This document shows positions 1-10,184 of a DNA stretch of 64,000 nt, one piece after another. Position 1 is the stretch's first letter. Every line of letters starts with the position of its first letter. Below the pieces are notes generated by a model, which did not search any database, had not been told where the DNA came from, and saw only the letters and a program-made list of their open reading frames with translations. Made by a program: the position numbers and the translations under genes. Origin of the DNA: Cymbomonas tetramitiformis. Lineage: Eukaryota; Chlorophyta; Pyramimonadophyceae; Pyramimonadales; Pyramimonadaceae. Where the stretch lies: NCBI GenBank assembly GCA_001247695.2, contig LGRX02035386.1, positions 1 to 64,000 of the forward strand. The letters run 5' to 3'.

Positions 1-2815
1 GCTTTGGCAATGGAGTCTCGGGTAACCATTTTGGTGAAATGGAATACTGTTTGTACTGCATGCCCACTTCGCCGTGCTCGGTCTTCTTGAACTTGAAAGC
101 CTGCTGTGCCAAAATATTGTGGCAATCGAAGACGTGACCATCAAACCAAGAGCTGAAGTCGAAGATCTTCTCGGTGTGCTCGCATATTACACCATCCGTA
201 AAGCATTCTTGTGCGACCTCTATCATCTCGTCGAGCGTCCAAGCTTGCTTGGATGCGTCGTAGACGCACGGAGAAGCGTGAAAACATCTGGTCAATGTTC
301 TCGTGCGTATGTCCCACCAACAGAAAGTTGAGTTTCACCTTGCGAAAGACGCCCGTGTGCACCAGCCAAGCTGCGTATGCCAACATCAACTTGCTCTTGT
401 TGGTGCTCACATTGTCAAGCTGTACATACAATACTTCCGGCATCAGGTATGAATTTTCCCCGTCCCCGTTGCGTCGATGCTCTTGAATGCGGAGGATATC
501 CCGGTGCAAAACGTTGACAAGGAAGTTCGCATCGTCCTTGAAGTTGGCGTAGTTGAAATCCATGAAGCGGCCCACGTTCTCGATCATGCTCCCCATGTTG
601 TGCACGTCAAGGAAGTCCTTAGAGTCAAGATGTTTAGGGATACGTCGAAAGTGTGGCAGTCGGGTGGTCCACTGCGTCATGCCATCGATGATCACCGAGG
701 CATACTTATGCCAAGTTTTGTTCATTGTAATGCTCTTGGTCATATTCGCTTTACGACCATGTTTGTAGAACTTCTGGCGCTCCGCTCGTGCGATTGCATG
801 ATGTTTGTTGAGAGGCCCGTTGTATTGCGCTGTGCATGATACACAAATTCGGGTCAGTGAACAAATTACATAAACATATAAACACATCACAAAGCTATTC
901 ATGAATATTCACCTTTTTGAGATTTGGTTAAGCCTTCCTTCAATAACTTGAAGGACGCGCAAACATCGCAGTGAGAAAATCGGTTCACCGATGGAATCTT
1001 TAGCCACTTGCTGCAATCTTCTTCAAATATTTTGTACCAGTAACTGAGAGAGAGTTTTTTGCTCTCCTCATTCTCACCCAAGCTCTGAAGGTACTCGTCC
1101 CACAGCTCTTCGATGGTCAATCCATCTGAAAGGTGCTTCTCAGGTTTGTGAGGTTGGGGTTGTCCGTATTCGTCCGCGTATTTCTCGAGCCATGCGACGA
1201 CCGACTCGCGTTTCAGGGAAACCTTGCGGTTGTCCTCCTCGTACGTCAATCCATGAACAAACGTGTGTCGGCCCTCGAGCACGCGTGTTCGACAGTCTTG
1301 AAGATACCCGTAGCTGATGCCGTAAGCCATATAGTAGAACTTAAAGCACACCTGTTACAAAAAAAAGACACCGTCACTCAAAAATTATTAACACATTATC
1401 CAAAAAAAAGCATAAGGGTTTTGGTAGGTCATGCCAATTTAAGACGCTTGGGAGACACCCCCAACACTGCACGTCTGCAAGCGGGACGGCCGTCGCATGC
1501 TCGTCAGCACTCTCCTCCGCAGCCAAAGTGTCTAATTGTGAGTCGCGCTTTGGCCAGGGACCGTTCATTAGCTAGTGAACGGTTCCCGCAGCCAAAGTGT
1601 CTAATTGTGAGTCGCGCTTTGGCCAGGGACCGTTCATTAGCTAGTGAACGGTTCCCGCAGCCAAAGTGTCTAATTGTGAGTCGCGCTTTGGCCAGGGACC
1701 GTTCATTAGCTAATGAACGGTTCCCACAGCCAAAGTGTCTAAGTGGGAGTCGCGCTTTGGCCAGAGACCGTTCATTAGCTAATGAACGGTTCCCGCAGCC
1801 AAAGTGTCTAAGTGGGAGTCGCGCTTTGGCCAGAGACCGTTCATTAGCTAATGAACGGTTCCCGCAGCCAAAGTGTCTAAGTGTGAGTCGCGCTTTGGCC
1901 AGAGACCGTTCATTAGCTAATGAACGGTTCCCGCAGCCAAAGTGTCTAAGTGTGAGTCGCGCTTTGGCCAGAGACCGTTCATTAGCTAATGAACGGTTCC
2001 CGCAGCCAAAGTGTCTATGTGTGGGTCGCGCTTTGGCCAGAGGCCGTTCATTAGCTAATGAACGGTTCCCGCAGCCAAAGTGTCTATGTGTGGGTCGCGC
2101 TTTGGCCAGAGACCGTTCATTAGCTAATGAACGAGTTCAAAAAAAAACATACCTGCTTCTTGGCCAAAAAGTATTTGAAGTCGAATTTGTCTTCAGATCG
2201 TGAACTGTTTTTTAGCAAGTCTTTGATGAAGTATTCCTTCCTATCTTTTTGCGACATACTGAAAATATTTTCGCGAAAGGACTTAATATCTGCCGATGAG
2301 AAAGATAGACAGCAGTACGACTTGCAATTGCACTTAATGGTTTCTGCCATTGATATACTGTCAGCCTGCAAACGTCGCTGCTTGATACTAATTACGCCTG
2401 TATATTGTTTCTTGCGTATGTCGGATTCGTACGGTTTGCGCGTTACAATCTGCTTGTTTACTTCACCGTTAATGCACCGAAGAGGGTCTTCATTAAGCAA
2501 GTCTAAACTTGTCTCTGAAAATTCTGATTCTAGTTTGCTTTTTATCTCTTGTAAGTCAATTTCGCGCAAAGCGCGTGTCCCGGAAACGCGTGAAGAATTA
2601 GAGCTAACTTCCGATCTAGACGTCAAAGGCGCGTTTCAAAGAACCAATTGCGTATTTGCGCTCGGGGCTGTGCTTGGAATTGGCTCATGATCAAAGAAGT
2701 CAGCCCCTATTTCCATAGAATCTTCAATAACTATTCCCGGGCACGGTTTGCAGATAATCTCGCAACCCTCATCAAAAGGAATAGAAAACATATTTTCGTC
2801 AAAATTAGCCGTCAT
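1..2815 (-). pseudogene. DUF7869-type transposase-like gene, broken, runs off left edge
   Basis: Minus-strand gene in three visible exons: 2815-2153, 1351-913 and 829-1, with introns 2152-1352 (GTATGT...CAG) and 912-830 (GTGAAT...CAG). Splice phases agree at both junctions. Exon 1 has a Cys cluster (CNCKSYCC, near 2330) followed by a charged helical stretch. Exon 3 has the family's conserved blocks, an RNase H-like first Asp (LYVQLDN) and LLVGHTHENIDQMFSRFS. These match the eukaryotic DUF7869 family, which I know as transposon-linked; the catalytic role is inferred. Damage is visible: an in-frame TGA at 2634-2636 splits exon 1, and after RLRR the expected continuation (TLDEMIEVAQECF) lies one frame over, so there is a one-base shift near 241. 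The first ATG of the open frame is at 2815. Intron 1 holds the 69-bp palindromic array. The divergent partner is the plus gene at 3140. Confidence 0.7.
1521..2141. repeat. 69-bp tandem array with palindromic core, in intron
   Basis: Nine head-to-tail copies start at 1521, 1590, 1659, 1728, 1797, 1866, 1935, 2004 and 2073. Each unit contains CGTTCATTAGCTAATGAACG, a perfect 20-bp palindrome (the first two copies read GCTAGTGAACG, one mismatch). Copies differ by a few substitutions that spread in blocks, as expected for unequal exchange. The array fills most of the 801-bp first intron of the minus gene. As 69 is divisible by 3, it also creates a long spurious plus-strand reading frame. Confidence 0.95.
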
Positions 2816-3139
2816 TAGCTTATGAAGCCGTTTTTTACGATCTAAAAATGATATAGACTTGCGAGTCAACCAAGAATTTCTATCTTACTGAATCGATCGA
2901 TCCTCGATTTCAGCGCAAATGACACCAGGATATCTTAAAATCATATCCTTGATCTGAACAGACCGAATCAGAAAGCGACAGCGAATGTCATTTTTTATTA
3001 AAATTGACATCGATATTTGACATGTCATTTTTAGCCGCCAGAAATGACTTTTAATATTCTGCTAAAATTACATCACTTTTTCAAAGTTCTTTCACACACA
3101 CCCCTTTCACAGTTGACAGCCAATTTCTCTCATTTCGCA
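2816..3139. promoter_or_regulatory. divergent intergenic region between the two element genes
   Basis: About 320 bp lie between the ATG of the minus gene (2815) and that of the plus gene (3140). The stretch is A/T-rich compared with the flanking coding exons and contains repeated GTCATTTTT and TTGACAT-like words (about 2985-3030). As both genes read outward from it, it probably carries their shared promoter. No TATA box or initiator could be assigned with confidence. Confidence 0.4.
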
Positions 3140-5972
3140 ATGGCGACAGCCGAAACATTTCAAGCACTGAGGGATCAACATATTTTCCAGTTCTATCTTG
3201 GTAACAAGTGGAGCATTGTTAGAACCCTTGAAGCCGACGATCCTCCAGACAGTTTGCAAATAGTGATTCACTCTGATGACCCTGCCGAGAAGAATGAAGA
3301 AATGATTTACAGTTTTCCTCAGTTTACCTCTTCGACTGTAGTCGGGGGTAGCCTCGTTCCTGAGAAACGCGTAGCGTACAGTATCATTGAGAACGGGACT
3401 CCAATTCTATATTTCGTCGCATTCAGAAATAGAAAGCTTACTGTAATCGAATTAGACAGCGCAAACTTTGAGGAAACCTTAAGCCTTCCAAAGCACACAA
3501 ATCGGCTTTTGGCTTTTCAAAGTTTGAAAACTAGGGCAGCAGAAGAAAATAAAAGCAAAGAATTCTATCTAGCGAGCTATGTAAACCAGGCGTGGAAAGC
3601 GTCGATTACAGCTCCTTTCTGGCAAAGCAGGAGACCAGCGGGAGTGATCGATGACCTCGGACTTGCTGGCGAGGTACCATTTGTAGAGGCTTCGGTACGT
3701 CCCTTTCATGCCCTGCGCCTGGACTGGGGCGGAAAGCGTTCATTAGCTAATGAACGCTTTCGGCCCCGAAACGCGCGCCCTGCGCCTGGACCGGGGCGGA
3801 AAGTGTTCATTAGCTAATGAACGCTTTCGGCCCCGAAACGCGCGCCCTGAGCCCTGACCGGGGCGGAAAGCGTTCATTAGCTAATGAACGCTTTCGGCCT
3901 CGAAACGCGCGCCCTGAGCCCTGACCTGGGCGGAAAGCGTTCATTAGCTAATGAACGCTTTCGGCCCCGAAACGCGCGCCCTGCGCCTGGACCGGGGCGG
4001 AAAGTGTTCATTAGCTAATGAACGCTTTCGGCCCCGAAACGCGCGCCCTGCGCCTGGACCGGGGCGGAAAGCGTTCATTAGCTAATGAACGCCTTCCGCC
4101 TCGAACCGCGCGCCCTGAGCCCTGACCGGGGCGGAAGGCTTTCATTAGCTAATGAACAGTTTCGTCTTGTCCCAGGCTGCCAGGAGAACGGATGTGCAGC
4201 GTGCTGCCGAACGCGCCCTTCAAGGACCTAGTGGCTCCAGAACGTATACTGGAGCGGGCGCTAATGTGGATATGTCTCAAGTGGCCACCCCATCTGAGGC
4301 AAGGAAGGCAGCCGAGGTGGCTGCACATGGGTGGCACGCTAAGCTAACAGTGGAGCATGCAGCAAAGATGGATTATGAGGAGAAAGCAAAGCTGTGCAGG
4401 CAAATCGAGATGGAGCACCGGTGGCCGAACCCGATGGATACCGACGAGGCGGCCGAGAAAGGGAGTGTGTTTCGTCTCCCCATTGAATGCCTGTACCACG
4501 CGACGGGGTACGAGGCCTGCCGGGATCAAGAGAGGGGCTGGGTGAACGAGATCAAGTCCAGCAGGAAGGAGAACCCGTGGGCCCCTTTCAATGCGGGTCT
4601 TGTTGCGATCGACGATGTCAAAACCCGTGCCGAATTCTCCCTGAGAAAAGCTCTCGAGGGAAAATACAGAGGCAAGGTTTTTGGGCACCAGCACTGTTAT
4701 CAAGCCACCGACGAGTGTCACGAGGAAATCCCGTTGGAGATAGCTTTCTGGCACTTCGAGAGCAAGATCTACATCGGTCTCACGCCTGACATGATTCGGT
4801 TTTTAGGCGAGATGCAGAACCAAATCGACCAGAAGACGAAAGGCAAAGACAACACCCAGTTCATGCAAGGGCTTCGTTCGACCCTTTTCGAAAAGCATGG
4901 GGTCGTGTACAGGTTTTACCGAGAAGCGTTGATCTCCGAGTTCGTCGCCGGCGTCCCCGAGGACACCGAACGGGGTACCCCTTATCAACCTGGGTATTAC
5001 GAGGTCGGAGGGCTGGTGGAAAAAATGGCGGAGTTCGAATCAGAGCATGGATTTTCAGTCCCGGATCCCGAGAAATATCCCGAGGGATTCCAGTACATGG
5101 AGAATGTGCAGACGTCTGAGCGCGAGGAAGACCCTGATGCACTCCCTGCGGTAGAGGTGACGGTGAAGACGCTGGACGATGACATCAACGCTCACCTCGA
5201 TCGGGTCACAAGTTGGTACCCCGTAATGTCTCACTTGAACCAAGCTATGAGGACGCATGTGAAGCAAGTAGCGATGTCCAAGCATTCGGTGTTCGGCGAA
5301 ACTCAAATCAACCACTACTTCATGCACTGGACAATTGCCAATTTCCGGCCGCAGACGTGGGACCTCTGCGTTAGCATCATGGAGGCTTACAGAAGGTTTG
5401 AGCTGAAGACCATGAAAAACCCTATGGCTTCGAAGACCAAAAAGCGCAAGGCCTCATCTTCGCCCGCTAAGGGACCCGCCAAGAAAGCTGGCAAAAAGGG
5501 CACCTCCAACCGACAGGTAAATTACTTTTTACTTCTGCTTCAAACAGTGTTTACCCCCCCAAAGCATCCTTTTCTATATTTTAAGACATGCTAAAAATGT
5601 TTTTTTTACTTGCAGATGGAAGACGAGGTGCAACGAGGAGGCGGGGACCACGGAGCGGGCTCGTCTAAAGGGGCAGGCATTTTGGTGGAAGAAGCTCAGT
5701 TTCTCCACAATGCCAAATCCATGGGTATGACGTTCTGGATTAACTTGGGCGGCTTGGCGGGGGAGGCGGAGTTCGACAAGGTGGACACGTATCTGCGCCA
5801 GATTATCAACAAGGAGTTGTCAGTAAAAGAGGGGGGCCTGATGATAAGCCAGTTCAAGAAGGAACGCATGGTGCAGAAGCACTTGGTGTCCGCGGCGGGA
5901 TTGCAAACCTGGGACGAATTCAAGAACGAGTTCACCCCTACTGGAGCTCCCAAGAGAAAATCGAGTCGTTGA
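3140..5972 (+). CDS. large element protein, N-terminal part (three exons)
   Basis: Exons 3140-3694, 4176-5516 and 5616-5972, with introns 3695-4175 (GTACGT...CCCAG) and 5517-5615 (GTAAAT...TTGCAG). All junctions are in phase 0. The start is ATGGCGACAGCC at 3140. Exon 1 gives 185 residues with no recognised domain. Exon 2 gives 447 mostly charged residues ending in a Lys/Ala/Ser-rich basic tail (KTKKRKASSSPAKGPAKK), a likely nuclear-localisation or DNA-binding segment. Exon 3 is 118 residues and ends at TGA 5970-5972. In the next frame the sequence continues as the methyltransferase-like ORF, and one missing C in the CCCC run near 5935-5938 would join them, so this and the next feature are probably one gene with a frameshift. 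Intron 1 is almost wholly the 67-bp palindromic array. I do not recognise the family of the N-terminal part. Confidence 0.65.
3709..4159. repeat. 67-bp tandem array with the same palindromic core, in intron
   Basis: GTTCATTAGCTAATGAAC recurs at 3738, 3805, 3872, 3939, 4006, 4073 and 4140 (the last copy has one mismatch), a strict 67-bp period. In the best copies the symmetry extends to 30 bp (GAAAGCG...CGCTTTC). The spacer (GGCCCCGAAACGCGCGCCCTG-like) is GC-rich and unrelated to the spacer of the 69-bp array at 1521. The array occupies nearly the entire 481-bp intron of the plus gene. Confidence 0.95.
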
Positions 5973-7123
5973 TCGGCTGCTTACCTTCAACTCAGGGGGG
6001 AGCGCGCCGGGGGGGATCTGGGGAAGTTCCGCACGCGATCTTCAATTACGTCGAGAACGCGCGGGCGAATCTCAAAGAAGCGCAGGCGCCAAGCGCGGGG
6101 CAAATCCAAGGCTTGCAACAGGTCGAGGTGAAAGTCGACATCAAACTCTATCGGGAGGCGCGGACCGAGGGGCCGGAGCTTAAGGTTCCAGGAGAGGCAG
6201 GCCTTGAGGAGGACGAGCCCACACATGAGACGAACGTGCCGATGTTCCCTCGTTGGAAGATCGTCAAGGGCAGCATGAGCGATATGAAGGACGTCCCGAG
6301 GCTGCCCTTCACGGGGACGATCATCGACTGCAATTACGCCCTTGACAAGGAGAAGACTCCCGACGCGATGACCAAGGAGGAGGTGCAACCGTTCCTGGAG
6401 TCTTTCAACGCCAAGACCACCGCCCCGGCATGGTCAGTCGCTATCTTTTGCGGTTTCGTCCAACAAAGCGATTTCCTGGAGGTGATTGACAATTACTGCT
6501 CCGGCCGCGCGGAGCGGTTCTTCTGGCACAAGCAGGGCGTGAACATGAACCCCAACAAGGCCGTGCGCTACAATGACGTTGAATGTGGCGTCCTGGGGTA
6601 CCATGTAAAGAGCGATGCCCAGGGGGAGTCTACTAAAAAGCCGGAGTGGATGTTCAACTTTGATACTGGAGAAGGTGAACGTGTGAGCCGCGCGTCACTT
6701 TTGCGCGGCTTCCCGGTTGTGCACCAGATGTTCAAACGCGACAACAAAGCCGTGAATAACCATCAGAAACCCCAAGCTCTGTTGATGGAGCTGATCCAGT
6801 GCCACATGCTCGGTGACAATCCGGGCAAGATGGATGAGAACGGCCATCCACTCAACTGGATTCTCGACGCTTGCTGCGGCGTCGGCTCGACGTCCATGGC
6901 CGCCATGAGGTGTGGTATGAACGCGATCGGCTTCGACCACGACCAGTTCATGGTCAGCTCTGCGCAGCAACGGCTGATCAATTTCGACAACGAGCCCGAT
7001 CAGGACGCCGAGACGAAGCCAAAACAGAAGAGCGAACCGACGGCGAAGGGCAAGGAAGCGGCCACTGCCGAATCTGAGGAAGAAGAGAATGATGAAGATG
7101 ACGCAGATGATAATGATGATTAA
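5939..7123 (+). CDS. DNA methyltransferase-like domain (amino-MTase type), acidic tail
   Basis: Open frame ending at TAA 7121-7123. The C-terminal half has the order of site-specific N4-cytosine/N6-adenine DNA methyltransferases of the class with catalytic motif first: IIDCNYAL (near 6318) at the place of D/N-P-P-Y/W, then HQKPQALLMELIQ (near 6760), then the SAM-binding loop LDACCGVGSTS (near 6863) and IGFDHD. The usual DPPY is replaced by DCNY, so activity is doubtful or altered. The protein ends in a Lys/Glu segment and an Asp/Glu run. No good ATG opens the frame; it probably continues the upstream exon (same strand, next frame) through a one-base indel near 5937. Methyltransferases are known cargo of eukaryotic transposons such as DIRS; here none of the other DIRS genes is visible. 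A role in modifying element DNA is inference. Confidence 0.55.
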   Translation, partial: YWSSQEKIESLIGCLPSTQGGARRGGSGEVPHAIFNYVENARANLKEAQAPSAGQIQGLQQVEVKVDIKLYREARTEGPELKVPGEAGLEEDEPTHETNVPMFPRWKIVKGSMSDMKDVPRLPFTGTIIDCNYALDKEKTPDAMTKEEVQPFLESFNAKTTAPAWSVAIFCGFVQQSDFLEVIDNYCSGRAERFFWHKQGVNMNPNKAVRYNDVECGVLGYHVKSDAQGESTKKPEWMFNFDTGEGERVSRASLLRGFPVVHQMFKRDNKAVNNHQKPQALLMELIQCHMLGDNPGKMDENGHPLNWILDACCGVGSTSMAAMRCGMNAIGFDHDQFMVSSAQQRLINFDNEPDQDAETKPKQKSEPTAKGKEAATAESEEEENDEDDADDNDD

Positions 7124-7500
7124 AATAGTAGGATTTGTCGACCGCCCTGACTGATAGTATCAGTCATGCCTCGACGGTATAGGGTGAAAAGTACTCTACT
7201 CGTAAACATTTGAATAAAGAATGATACATGTATGCATATTTCGGTGTTTTCATTGTACGCATACTGCACTTTTCTACCGTGTTGCCTTTATGTATCCCTA
7301 TTTCGCGCATAAATATCACTAAACCCTGATTTTTTTGAAATATATATAAATCCAAAAATGACATATGATAATGTCATTTTCATCGAATAGTGTGTTAGTC
7401 TCCAAAATTGCCCGCCGCAGGCGAATTTGTCGAATTTCAAGTATGTGAATATCATGAAAATCGAAAATTTCACGTAAAATTTCGAGATTTTCACCGTTCG
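7124..7500. other. A/T-rich gene-free stretch downstream of methyltransferase gene
   Basis: No credible coding frame on either strand. The sequence is A/T-rich, with several short ATTTTTGAAATATAT-like tracts, and probably holds the 3' UTR and polyadenylation region of the plus gene (an AATAAA-like AATAAAGAATG occurs at about 7213). I could not find the right terminus of the presumed element. Confidence 0.35.
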
Positions 7501-7527
7501 TCTACGGCCCGCAGCCTGATCCAATCC

Positions 7528-7605
7528 CGGGCCGCTTTCGGCCCGGCGTGACACGCTACGGCCCCGGGCCGGCCCGCCACGGTAAGATATATGGTTGCCC
7601 TGCGT
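7528..7605. mobile_element. right end of a TIR element related to the copy at 61025-61211
   Basis: CCGCTTTCGGCCCGG, CGGCCCCGGGCCGGCC and TAAGATATAtgg..GCCCTGC occur in the same order and spacing as in the complete 187-bp element at 61025-61211. The terminal CCCTGC abuts the first base of the gag fragment, so this looks like an insertion in gag or a truncation point. I could not find the matching left terminus, so this is a partial or larger copy. Confidence 0.45.
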
Positions 7606-8084
7606 GCATGTTTGGGGTACGCATTGCTGCGGGCATTGTTGACCCGCATGACGCTATCGGGGATTTCAATGCCGCCCTGAAAGCTGCGAGGACGAGGGCA
7701 ACACTACTGGACGAGGACGTGAAGGCGCTTTTCATCAAGGCACTGGACTCCACCTTCTACCAGCAGCCGGTGGTGTCGCGGCTCCTACTTCACGATCAAC
7801 CGGCCGCGCATGACTTATTCACTATTCAGCAATGGGTACGGGAGTGTTACACCGCACATGTGAAGGCCGGTACCGCCACCGCGTCGGCACACCGGTATTC
7901 GCATGGGAGGCATTTCATGGAGCGGGGCGAGGACATCTCCGACGACCCCAGCTCCGACCTTGAGGACAATGGTGCTGGACCTCAAGAGGCAATTGGCTGC
8001 TTTCACCGCCTCCGACGGGTCCGCGCCTTCGCGACGCGGGTGCACTCCACGCGCGGACAAGCTGGACCGACGTATGAAGACGAG
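7606..8084 (+). pseudogene. retrotransposon gag fragment, 5'-truncated and frameshifted
   Basis: The frame gives AIGDFNAALKAARTR, DEDVKALFIKALDS and LFTIQQWVRECYTAHVK, which align block by block with the gag of the LTR element at 12447-15741 (GIREFNGLLRDVQRS, EDAVKRQFLKALGNS, LLTIQARVREQFRHGLK). The part before these blocks is missing. After SDDPSSDL the homologous coiled-coil stretch (LDLKRQLAAFTA) continues in the next frame, so there is a frameshift near 7960. The 5' edge coincides with a TIR-element end (7605), and the 3' edge is split by the TIR element at 8085. Removing that element brings the original frame in phase with the transposase-like CDS beginning at 8762; whether gag and transposase were ever one protein is doubtful. 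Confidence 0.6.
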
Positions 8085-8757
8085 TGTCTATTACCCAACG
8101 TTAGGTTGGGTTAACCCAAAGCAACTTAAGAAGCTAACTTCTGAGGCGATTGTCTTGTTGAAAACCGACATTCTAGTACCAAAGCGATGCTAGACGATCG
8201 ATGATCCACTATGTCCCTTTTGTATTGTTGATATGTGTGTTGCTTGACTAGTCGAAGGATATGGGGTGTAATTGACCGGTTTCGTTAGGCTATGTGCTTG
8301 ATTTCCCGAATTTGTGGTTAAGTTTGATTAACCCAACTTAGCTTTAAGAGCACGTGGGGGCTTCCTCGAAGCTCCTATGAAATTTTGGGGACCTGCGTCG
8401 GCACGTTCTCGAGTTGCTCTTTCGCTAATGTCGTGTCAAAATTTTGATTCGAGGTCATCTTGACCCTCAAAATATGCGTTGAAGTAGCATGGGTATCAAA
8501 CCCCCCAAAAATCCTTGAAAATACCACACAAATTTGCACCCCCTCGCACACTCCCCCATTTTCTCACCGATGAATTGGATTTGCCTAATCATGCATATAC
8601 GTGTGCGAAAGAGGACATTTTCGCCGTCATTTTGAGCTAATAAAATATAGCATCCGGTACCTACAACTCTCGATAGCGCCATCGGTCGGAATTAAGTTGG
8701 GTTTACATTACTTAAACCCCTTTTAAGTTGGGTTCCCCCAACTTTGGATAATAGACA
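8085..8757. mobile_element. 673-bp non-autonomous TIR element, 4-bp TSD (CGAG)
   Basis: The ends are TGTCTATTA and TAATAGACA, in inverted orientation, flanked by the direct repeat CGAG (8081-8084 and 8758-8761). Inside the ends lie GGTTGGGTTAACCCAA on the left and AAGTTGGGTTCCCCCAACTT on the right, short self-complementary subterminal motifs. No coding frame is visible inside. The element at 13171-14252 has the same end consensus TGYCTATT and also a 4-bp duplication, so the two form one family. The transposase family that moves them is not identified here. Confidence 0.8.
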
Positions 8758-10069
8758 CGAGGTTTGCAGCCACGCCCCTCAGAACCACGCCCTGAACATT
8801 CCGCGGGCCATCCAATCCTTGCATTGGATTGTGAAGCAAGCCTCGCTACTATGCTGCGTGCTATGGCGGCATGCGGTAAAGGAGGTGGACGGGGTAGAGT
8901 CCACAGAGGAGAATCCTATCATCGTGAAGGATTATCTTTACTTCATGGGCGACAGCATGCCCCATAGCCACCGCTCCATCCAGCACATGCGCAAACTCAT
9001 TGTGAAGGAGTATTTCCAGAAAAGAGGTATTCCTCTACCCAAGTTCATTCACGAGTGGGCCGATGGGAGTGCGGCGCACAACAAATGCGCAACTGCGTTT
9101 GCGGATGTGGTGGAGAGCGGGCGCCCGATGGAATGGGTCCGTGGGCTTGGCATATGGTGTCAACGCAACTTCTTTGAGACTTCGCACGCACGAGGTGAGC
9201 AAGATGCAATGGGAGTAGCGGTGAAGCATGAGGCGAGTTTGGCGGTCATGGCTACCACGGATAAGTGGTATGGGAAGATACTGAATGCTAGGGATTTGTA
9301 TGAATTCTGTCTGGAGCGACTGCAATTTGCGAAGGGCCAAGGGTCCAACCGGCGCTCGGCATTTGGGCGGCGGTTCTTCTTTTTGGTGGAGGACGGCGAC
9401 GTGGACGTGTCGGGACCGGGCTTCAACACGGTGGATGGCACCTTGGCGTTGCACTCGGTGCGGGCGGGAGTTGGCTTGATGGTGGGGTTGAAGCGAGATC
9501 GGCAATGTTATTGCGATTATTGCTATGCCCAATGTGAGAAGCCGCAGCCGGATAGTGAAGGGTGCCATTACAAGAGTCATGTGGATGAATGGGTGCCTTT
9601 CACCTTGGTGGAGGCGGCGGTGGGGGGGGAGCGGCGGACGAGGATCCGTGCAGCGGAGCATGCACACGAGGTGGCGCAAGTGGAAGTATCAAGAGGAAGC
9701 ATCTTTGCACGCCCTTCGGGGGGAGATGAGCTGCACCCATATTATTTGGTGAAGGCGTTAGGCGGAGTGCATCAAGTGCTAGACGCGGACGGCATTAAGG
9801 ACGACTACTACACACCGGGCGAGGGGGGAAGGGCAGGGGCGGGGGTGCATGCTACCCCTGGCGAGTTCGCTGTTGAAGGCAGATTTCTGGAATGGCGGGA
9901 TGATAATACATGCACGGAGTATTTTGTAGACAATAGCATGAAATGTTTGACCTATTCACATCATATAGTGTGTGTGGAAGTGGTAGTAAAGAAGCGCAAA
10001 ATATATGGACGGGAGTATTTCACTGTATCAGAGGCAGAGCATCAGCGGATCCTAGCGTCCCTTGTGTAA
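8758..10069 (+). CDS. transposase-like protein, RNase H-fold C-terminal part
   Basis: Open frame to TAA at 10067-10069, about 436 residues. Recognisable blocks are FIHEWADGSAAHNKCATAF, RNFFETSHARGEQDAMGVAV and, upstream, a His-rich HSHRSIQHMRK. The combination of a (S/A)DGxAxxxK block followed by FETSHxxGxxDxxG is typical of the C-terminal half of several unnamed eukaryotic transposase-like proteins, where the two Asp/Glu-bearing blocks are thought to form the DDE/D centre. Zinc-ligand-like Cys pairs follow (CYCDYCYAQC, near 9508). There is no start codon of its own: the frame begins inside the TIR element and would be continuous with the upstream frame if that element were removed. The N-terminal half is missing or replaced by the gag fragment, so this is probably a truncated copy. 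The family assignment rests on motifs only. Confidence 0.55.
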
Positions 10070-10184
10070 CACGATATTTGATAAGTAACGTTTGTACTAT
10101 ATGCTTGTATTTATAATGTGAAAGCCCATATGATGGCAACCGACATGGTTAGGTTGTATATGGATATTCCTTTAAGTTGCACCG

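Noticed and set aside
1133..2203. Plus-strand 356-residue frame with 23-residue repeats (PQPKCL...)
   Set aside because: It is the 69-bp intronic array read in an accidental stop-free frame; the minus strand has the supported gene and splice sites.
1521..4159. Palindromic repeats considered as a CRISPR array
   Set aside because: Spacers are not variable, units are ordinary tandem repeats inside spliceosomal introns, and no cas gene is present.
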